Assembly (NCBI GenBank): GCA_039923155.1
Contig: JBDTDI010000120.1
Location: forward strand, 1-11,732
Reading direction: 5' to 3'
DNA length: 11,732 bases
Source: Rhodococcus_D sp039923155
GTDB taxonomy: Bacteria > Actinomycetota > Actinomycetes > Mycobacteriales > Mycobacteriaceae
The notes beneath the pieces are model-generated. The model searched no databases. It worked only from the letters and a program-made list of their open reading frames with translations, and had not been told where the DNA came from. The translations under genes were made by a program, and so were the position numbers. Shown piece after piece: positions 7,287-11,732 of the stretch. How positions within the stretch are numbered: position 1 is the first letter of the stretch; each line of letters starts with the position of its first letter.

Positions 7287-8888
7287 TCACATCCGGAAGA
7301 CGCCGAAGTGTTCCGCACCCTGGACCGGGGCGGAGTGCAGGGCCGAGAGGCAAAGACCCAGAACGGTTCTCGTGTCACGGGGATCGATCACCCCGTCGTC
7401 GTAGAGCCGGCCGGACAGGAACGGGGCCAGCGACTGGGTCTCGATCTGGTTCTCCACCATGGCCCGCAGCCCGGCGTCGGCGTCCTCGTCGTAGGGCGCG
7501 CCCTTCGCGGCCGCCGCCTGCCGCGCGACGATCGACAACACCCCGGCGAGCTGGGCGGGCCCCATCACCGCGGACTTCGCGCCCGGCCAGGTGAACAGGA
7601 ACCGGGGTTCGTAGGCACGGCCGCACATGCCGTAGTTGCCGGCCCCGTAGGACGCGCCCATGGTCACCGTGAGGTGCGGGACCCGGGAGTTGGCCACCGC
7701 GTTGACCATCATCGCGCCGTGCTTGACGATGCCCGCACGCTCGTAGTCGGTGCCCACCATGTAACCGGTGGTGTTCTGCAGGAACAGCAACGGGGTGTCC
7801 CGGGCGTTGGCGAGCTGGATGAACTGAGCCGCCTTCTGCGCCTCGGCGCTGAACAGCACGCCACGGGCGTTGGCGAGGATGCCGATCGGGTAGCCGTGCA
7901 GCCGCGCCCAGCCGGTGACCAGGCTCGGCCCGTAGCGGGGCTTGTGCTCGTCGAACGCGCTGGCGTCGACGATCCGGCCGATCACCTCCCGCGGGTCGAA
8001 GGGCACCCGCAGGTCCCGGGGCACGAGACCGAGCAGGTCCTCGGCGTCCAGCAACGGCTCCAGGACCGCGCTCGGGGCCGGGCCGTGCTTGCGCCAGTGC
8101 AGCCGGGCCACCGCCCGTCGTACCAGCCGCAGCGCGTCGTGCTCGTCGGTGGCGACGGCGTCGGCGAGCCCGCTGACGTCGCCGTGCATCGCGGCGCCGC
8201 CGAGGTCCTCGGCGGTGGCGTCCTCCCCGGTGGCCATCTTGACCAGCGGCGGCCCGGCCAGGAAGACGTTCGCGGCACCGTCGACCATGATCGTGTGGTC
8301 GCTCATCCCGGGCACGTACGCCCCGCCGGCGGTGGCGTTGCCGAACACCGCGGTGATGGTGGGGATGCCGGCCGCGGACAGCCGGGTGAGGTCGCGGAAC
8401 AGCCCTCCGCCGGGGATGAAGATCTCCGCCTGGGTGGGCAGGTCGGCGCCGCCGGACTCCAGCAGGGTGATCATCGGTAGCCGGTTGGTCCGCGAGATCT
8501 CGTTGGCGCGGAACGTCTTGCGCAGCGTCCAGGGGTTGCTGGCCCCGCCCTTGACGGTGGGGTCGGAGGCGACGATCAGGCACTCGACGCCCTCCACCAC
8601 CCCGATGCCGGTCACCAGGCTGGCGCCCACGGCGAAGTCGCTGCCCCACGCCGCCAGGGCGGAGAGCTCCAGGAACGGCGCGCCCGGGTCCAGCAGCAGC
8701 TCGATGCGTTCGCGGGCCAGCAGCTTTCCGCGGGCGTGGTGACGGTCGGTGTAGCGCGCTCCTCCCCCGGCCAGGGCCTTGGCGTGCTCGTCCGCCAAGG
8801 CGTCCAGGGCCTGCAGCGACGCCGTCCGGTTGGCGGCGAACTCCTCCTCGCGCGGGTCGACGACGTGGCCGACGGTGGGCGCGCTCAC
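7287..8888 (-). CDS. Acyl-CoA carboxylase beta subunit (carboxyltransferase), methylcrotonyl/geranyl-CoA type
   Basis: Transfers the carboxyl group from biotin to an acyl-CoA. The 533-residue product aligns end to end with the 3-methylcrotonyl-CoA carboxylase beta subunit: GKLLARERIELLLDPG near the N-terminus, LLESGGADLP, the first oxyanion loop AGGAYVPGMSD (187-197), FLAGPPLVKMATGE, PLLFLQNTTGYMVG, the second oxyanion loop SYGAGNYGMCGRAYEPRF (from 413), and a C-terminal FGVFRM as in MCC. This excludes propionyl-CoA carboxylase PccB and acetyl-CoA AccD. The stretch before the first oxyanion loop reads IPGGGLFRDL (158-167), where MCC has an aromatic HFGRIF-like segment, so the acyl pocket may differ. 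The GTG at 8888 overlaps the stop of dehydrogenase A (GTGA), with a weak AAGG 10 nt upstream. By order and size it corresponds to mycobacterial AccD2. The substrate is probably a beta-methyl-branched enoyl-CoA, not proven. Confidence 0.94.
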   Translation of the reverse strand: MSAPTVGHVVDPREEEFAANRTASLQALDALADEHAKALAGGGARYTDRHHARGKLLARERIELLLDPGAPFLELSALAAWGSDFAVGASLVTGIGVVEGVECLIVASDPTVKGGASNPWTLRKTFRANEISRTNRLPMITLLESGGADLPTQAEIFIPGGGLFRDLTRLSAAGIPTITAVFGNATAGGAYVPGMSDHTIMVDGAANVFLAGPPLVKMATGEDATAEDLGGAAMHGDVSGLADAVATDEHDALRLVRRAVARLHWRKHGPAPSAVLEPLLDAEDLLGLVPRDLRVPFDPREVIGRIVDASAFDEHKPRYGPSLVTGWARLHGYPIGILANARGVLFSAEAQKAAQFIQLANARDTPLLFLQNTTGYMVGTDYERAGIVKHGAMMVNAVANSRVPHLTVTMGASYGAGNYGMCGRAYEPRFLFTWPGAKSAVMGPAQLAGVLSIVARQAAAAKGAPYDEDADAGLRAMVENQIETQSLAPFLSGRLYDDGVIDPRDTRTVLGLCLSALHSAPVQGAEHFGVFRM

Positions 8889-10036
8889 CAGCCCCACACC
8901 TTCGCGGCCAGGTCGGTCATGACCTCGCTGGCCCCGCCGCCGATGGACAGGACCCGCGCATCGCGGTAGTGGCGCTCCACCTCGACCTCCCTCAGGTACC
9001 CGGCGCCACCGTGCAGCTGCACCGCCTTGTCGACGACGAAGTCCGCTGCGGCGCAGGCGGTGTTCTTGGCCACGCACACCGCACCGATGTCCTGTGCGCC
9101 GTCGGCCACCCGGACCGCGAGGTCGCGGGTGAAGGCCCGGGCCAGCTCGGTGCGCGAGCGCATCTCCACCAGGGTGTGCCGCACCGTCTGCCTGCTGATC
9201 AGCGGCCGGCCGAAGGTCTCCCTGCCCCGCACCCACTCCAGCGTGAGGTCCAGGCAGCGCTGCGCGGTGGCATAGGCCTGCACGGCCATGGAGATGCGTT
9301 CGGTCTGGAACTCACTTGCAATCTGCGCGAAGCCGGTGTTCTCCGCCCCCACCAGGTTGGCGACCGGAACCCGAGCGTCGACGTAGGCCAGCTCGGCGGT
9401 GTCGCTGCAGTGCCAGCCCATCTTGTCCAGGCGGCGGGTGACGGTGAACCCAGGCGTGTCGGCGGTGACGACGAGCAGGCTGATGCCGCCGTGGCCGGGC
9501 CCGCCCGTACGGACGGCGGTGGTCACGAAGTCGGCACGCGTGCCGGAGGTGATGAAGGTCTTGGCACCGTTGACGACGTAGTGCTCACCCTCGCGGACCG
9601 CCGTCGTCCGTAGCCGGGCGACGTCGGAGCCGCCGTCGGGCTCGGTCACCGCGAGCGAGCCGATCATGCTGCCCGCCAACGTAGGTCGGACGAAGTCCGT
9701 CACGAGCCGGGGGTCGGCGGCCGCGACGATGTGCGGTAGGGCGATGCCGTGGGTGAGCAGAGCGGCGCAGAGCCCGGAGCTACCGCCGGCACCGATGAGC
9801 TCCTCGGTGAGCACCACGGTGTCGAGCAGGTCGCCGCCGGACCCGCCCACGTCCTCGGCGAAGCCGATCCCGAGCAGGCCGAGCTCGGCGGCGCGTGCGT
9901 GCAGGGTGCGGGGAAGCTCCCCCTCGCACTCCCACTGGGCCAGGTGCAGTACCACCTCGCGCGCGACGAAGCGGCGCACCGTGGCCCGCAGCTCGCGGCG
10001 CTCGGGGGTGTCGAAGTGGGATGCAGTGCTGCTCAT
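8885..10036 (-). CDS. Acyl-CoA dehydrogenase A (FadE13-like)
   Basis: Second FAD-dependent acyl-CoA dehydrogenase of the operon. The 383-residue product has LAVTEPDGGSD (Thr131), NGAKTFITSG, KMGWHCSDTAEL, RETFGRPL, QLHGGAGYLREVEVERHYRD and the C-terminal IGGGASEVM. The last is the isovaleryl-CoA-dehydrogenase form (IGAGTSE), with Gly where MCAD has its catalytic Glu. Glu246 in FQTERISM is the expected base instead. It is only distantly similar to dehydrogenase B, so the two likely act on different intermediates or chain lengths. The ATG at 10036 overlaps the AtuA-like gene's stop (ATGA) and follows GGAGG at short spacing. The downstream end overlaps the carboxylase beta gene. Citronellyl-CoA or isovaleryl-CoA dehydrogenase activity would fit the context, but the substrate cannot be read from sequence. 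Confidence 0.94.
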   Translation of the reverse strand: MSSTASHFDTPERRELRATVRRFVAREVVLHLAQWECEGELPRTLHARAAELGLLGIGFAEDVGGSGGDLLDTVVLTEELIGAGGSSGLCAALLTHGIALPHIVAAADPRLVTDFVRPTLAGSMIGSLAVTEPDGGSDVARLRTTAVREGEHYVVNGAKTFITSGTRADFVTTAVRTGGPGHGGISLLVVTADTPGFTVTRRLDKMGWHCSDTAELAYVDARVPVANLVGAENTGFAQIASEFQTERISMAVQAYATAQRCLDLTLEWVRGRETFGRPLISRQTVRHTLVEMRSRTELARAFTRDLAVRVADGAQDIGAVCVAKNTACAAADFVVDKAVQLHGGAGYLREVEVERHYRDARVLSIGGGASEVMTDLAAKVWGW

Positions 10037-11715
10037 GAGGCCTCCAGGATGCTGACGGGCAGGTCGACGAGCCGGCTGCGCAGCCACTCGCCCACGGCCT
10101 TGGCCTGCGGGTCGAAGCGGTAGGCACTGGCGACCCCCTCGCCGAGCAGACCGACCAGGACGAGGTTCACCGCCCGCAGGTTGGGCAGCAGGGTGCGTTC
10201 GATGGTCAGCCCCGCGGTCTCGGGCAGCAGCTCTCGCACCCGGTCACCGGTGAGCTCGTGGGCGAGCCAGGCGTAGCCGGCGTCGGTGGGGGCCCAGACG
10301 CCGACGTTGGCGTCACCCCCCTTGTCCCCCGAGCGGGCGCCGAACACGGTCCCGAGCGGGACCCGGCGGGTCGACCCGGTGGGTGCCGTCGGCAGCTCCG
10401 GGGCGGACACGGGCTGCAGGGCCAGGGTGCGCACCGGGGGTGGCTGCGCGCCACCGAGCGACGCGGTGTGGATCACCGTCGCGTTGTCCACGTAGGCCGC
10501 GCGATAGCGCCCGTAGGGTGTGGCCTCGGCAGGCGGGGCCAGGACGTGGAACCCGGCGATGCTGGCCAGCGCCAGCTCGACGACCGCTCCGGAGAAGGAT
10601 CGGCCGACCACCTTCGGGTCGGGGTCGGCGACCGCACACCGCAGCAGGGCGGTGGCCTGGGCCTGGGTGGCGGCGTCGGGGACGTCGAGCCGGCTCAGGG
10701 TCCAGCGCACGCTCTGCGGGCGCGGGTGCAGCGCGGCCTCGACCTGGGCGGTGACGAGCTCCGCCTTGGCCTCGACGTCGAGCCCGGTGAGGGCAACGGT
10801 GATCTCGTTGCGGAACCCGCCCAGGGTGTTGACGCACACCTTGGTGGTCGGCGGCGGGGGTTCGCCGACCGTGCCCGAGATGAGCACCCGGTCGGCTCCG
10901 TCGCTGGCGAGGTGGATGGTGTCGAAGCGCGTGGTGACGTCGGGCCCCGCGTAGCGCGCATCCTGGATCTCGTACAGCAGCTGTGCGGTGACCGTCCCCA
11001 CCGTCACCGCACCCCCGGTGTGGGGGTGCTTGGTGATGACGGCGCTGCCGTCGGCGTGCAGCTCGGCCAGGGGAAAGCCGGGGTGCCGCACGTCGAGGTC
11101 ACCCGAGAAGCTGTAGTTGCCGCCGGTCGCCTGGGTCCCGCACTCGAGCACGTGCCCGGCCACCACCGCCCCGGCGAGGGCGTCCAGGTCGTCGCTGGTC
11201 CACCCGAAGTGCGCCATCCCCGGACCGAGCACCAGGGAGGCATCGGTGACCCGGCCGGTGACCACCACGTCGGCCCCGCCCCGCAGGCAGGCGGCGATCC
11301 CGCTCGCGCCGAGGTAGGCGTTCGCCGTCAGCGCTCCGTCGAGCGCGAGCTCGGCGGCCCGGGGCATCAAGTCGTCGCCGTCGACGTGCGCGACGGTGAC
11401 CGGTAGCCCCAGGCGATCCGCCAGCGCCCGCACCGCCTCGGCGAGGCCGGCCGGGTTCAGCCCGCCGGCGTTGGCGACGATGCGGACCCCACGGGAGTGG
11501 GCCTCACCGAGACCGGTCTCCAGCTGGCGCAGGAACGTGTTGGCGTAGCCGCGGGAAGGGTCCTTGGCCCGCTGCCGGCCGAGGATGAGCATGGTGAGCT
11601 CGGCCAGGTAGTCCCCGGTCAGCACGTCCAGCTCGCCGCCGGTCAGCATCTCGGTCATCGCGGCGAAGCGGTCGCCGAGGAAGCCGGAGGCGTTGCCGAT
11701 GCGCAGCGGGGTCAC
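10033..11715 (-). CDS. AtuA-like DUF1446 protein with C-terminal AtuA ferredoxin-like domain
   Basis: Member of the acyclic terpene utilisation AtuA family, which accompanies biotin-dependent carboxylase clusters but has no established reaction that I know of. The 560-residue product starts with the family signature LRIGNASGFLGDRFAAM and DVLTGDYLAELTMLIL. It continues with NAGGLNP, VVVTGRVTDASLVLGP and HVLECGTQATGGNYSF of the DUF1446 domain (about 1-440), and ends in the small domain opening VPLGTVFGARSGDKGGDANVGVW (GDKGGDAN at 463-470). No signal peptide or membrane helix is seen, so it is cytosolic. Conserved Gly, Asp, Asn and Thr clusters suggest a ligand- or metal-binding enzyme. The GTG at 11715 is in a GTGA context, so it may overlap a further upstream gene beyond the edge. 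It overlaps dehydrogenase A by 4 bases. From memory, M. tuberculosis Rv0976c has the same length and place. Confidence 0.9.
   Translation of the reverse strand: MTPLRIGNASGFLGDRFAAMTEMLTGGELDVLTGDYLAELTMLILGRQRAKDPSRGYANTFLRQLETGLGEAHSRGVRIVANAGGLNPAGLAEAVRALADRLGLPVTVAHVDGDDLMPRAAELALDGALTANAYLGASGIAACLRGGADVVVTGRVTDASLVLGPGMAHFGWTSDDLDALAGAVVAGHVLECGTQATGGNYSFSGDLDVRHPGFPLAELHADGSAVITKHPHTGGAVTVGTVTAQLLYEIQDARYAGPDVTTRFDTIHLASDGADRVLISGTVGEPPPPTTKVCVNTLGGFRNEITVALTGLDVEAKAELVTAQVEAALHPRPQSVRWTLSRLDVPDAATQAQATALLRCAVADPDPKVVGRSFSGAVVELALASIAGFHVLAPPAEATPYGRYRAAYVDNATVIHTASLGGAQPPPVRTLALQPVSAPELPTAPTGSTRRVPLGTVFGARSGDKGGDANVGVWAPTDAGYAWLAHELTGDRVRELLPETAGLTIERTLLPNLRAVNLVLVGLLGEGVASAYRFDPQAKAVGEWLRSRLVDLPVSILEAS
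10041..10045 (-). promoter_or_regulatory. Ribosome binding site of acyl-CoA dehydrogenase A
   Basis: GGAGG on the minus strand, 4 nt before the ATG at 10036 and inside the last codons of the AtuA-like gene. The spacing is short but the ATGA overlap makes reinitiation plausible. It decides the start in favour of MSSTASHFDTPER over the longer upstream open frame. Confidence 0.5.
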
Positions 11716-11732
11716 CGGCCCGCCCCGGTGGG

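Noticed and set aside
5353..7404. 683-codon open frame on the plus strand antisense to the carboxylase alpha gene
   Set aside because: It is low-complexity (Gly, His, Arg, Val rich) and has no motifs. It is a GC-bias shadow of a gene with all catalytic residues on the opposite strand.
7308..8480. 390-codon plus-strand open frame antisense to the carboxylase beta gene
   Set aside because: Composition is that of an antisense shadow, and the minus strand carries an unmistakable carboxyltransferase.
10258..11406. 382-codon plus-strand open frame antisense to the AtuA-like gene
   Set aside because: Arg/Gly/Val/His-rich shadow without motifs; the AtuA-like frame is conserved over its full length.
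1..11732. CRISPR array, tRNA/rRNA, insertion sequence or attachment site
   Set aside because: No regularly spaced repeats, tRNA-like cloverleaf, transposase or flanking terminal repeats were recognised. The HNH remnant alone does not make a mobile element.

Overview
This is a very GC-rich window whose real reading frames have strongly G/C-biased third codon positions. A DUF222 (13E12-repeat) HNH nuclease remnant, a two-subunit acyl-CoA carboxylase flanked by FadE-type dehydrogenases and frequent GTG starts all point to an Actinomycetota chromosome, probably Mycobacteriales/Pseudonocardiales or a relative. I cannot name the species from sequence alone.

Layout: a short plus-strand block (1-2316) faces a long minus-strand operon (11715-2538), and they converge on a 221-bp intergenic region. 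The plus block holds the 3' part of a DUF222/HNH endonuclease gene broken by a +1 frameshift, then kynA (tryptophan 2,3-dioxygenase), then an unrecognised four-helix membrane protein. The convergent gap holds an imperfect hairpin that could stop transcription from either side, plus a stretch that looks coding on the minus strand but has no convincing gene.

The minus-strand operon, in transcription order, is: an AtuA-like DUF1446 protein, acyl-CoA dehydrogenase A, the carboxyltransferase (beta) and biotin carboxylase/biotin carrier (alpha) subunits of a methylcrotonyl/geranyl-CoA-type carboxylase, acyl-CoA dehydrogenase B, and a 4-coumarate-CoA-ligase-type acyl-CoA synthetase. At three of its five junctions the stop and start codons overlap by 4 bases (ATGA or GTGA), and a fourth does so if the alternative alpha start is used. 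Only the ligase has a spacer (44 bp) and its own strong ribosome binding site. The operon appears to continue upstream beyond the right edge.

As a system, the gene content fits activation of a carboxylic acid, alpha,beta-dehydrogenation, and carboxylation of a beta-methyl-branched enoyl-CoA. That is the logic of leucine/isovalerate (liu) and acyclic terpene (atu) catabolism in pseudomonads. From memory, order and protein lengths closely match the M. tuberculosis Rv0976c-fadE13-accD2-accA2-fadE12-echA7 locus, with a ligase here where echA7 (enoyl-CoA hydratase) would sit. The natural substrate of that locus is not, to my knowledge, established, so this operon is the best candidate for an undescribed pathway here.
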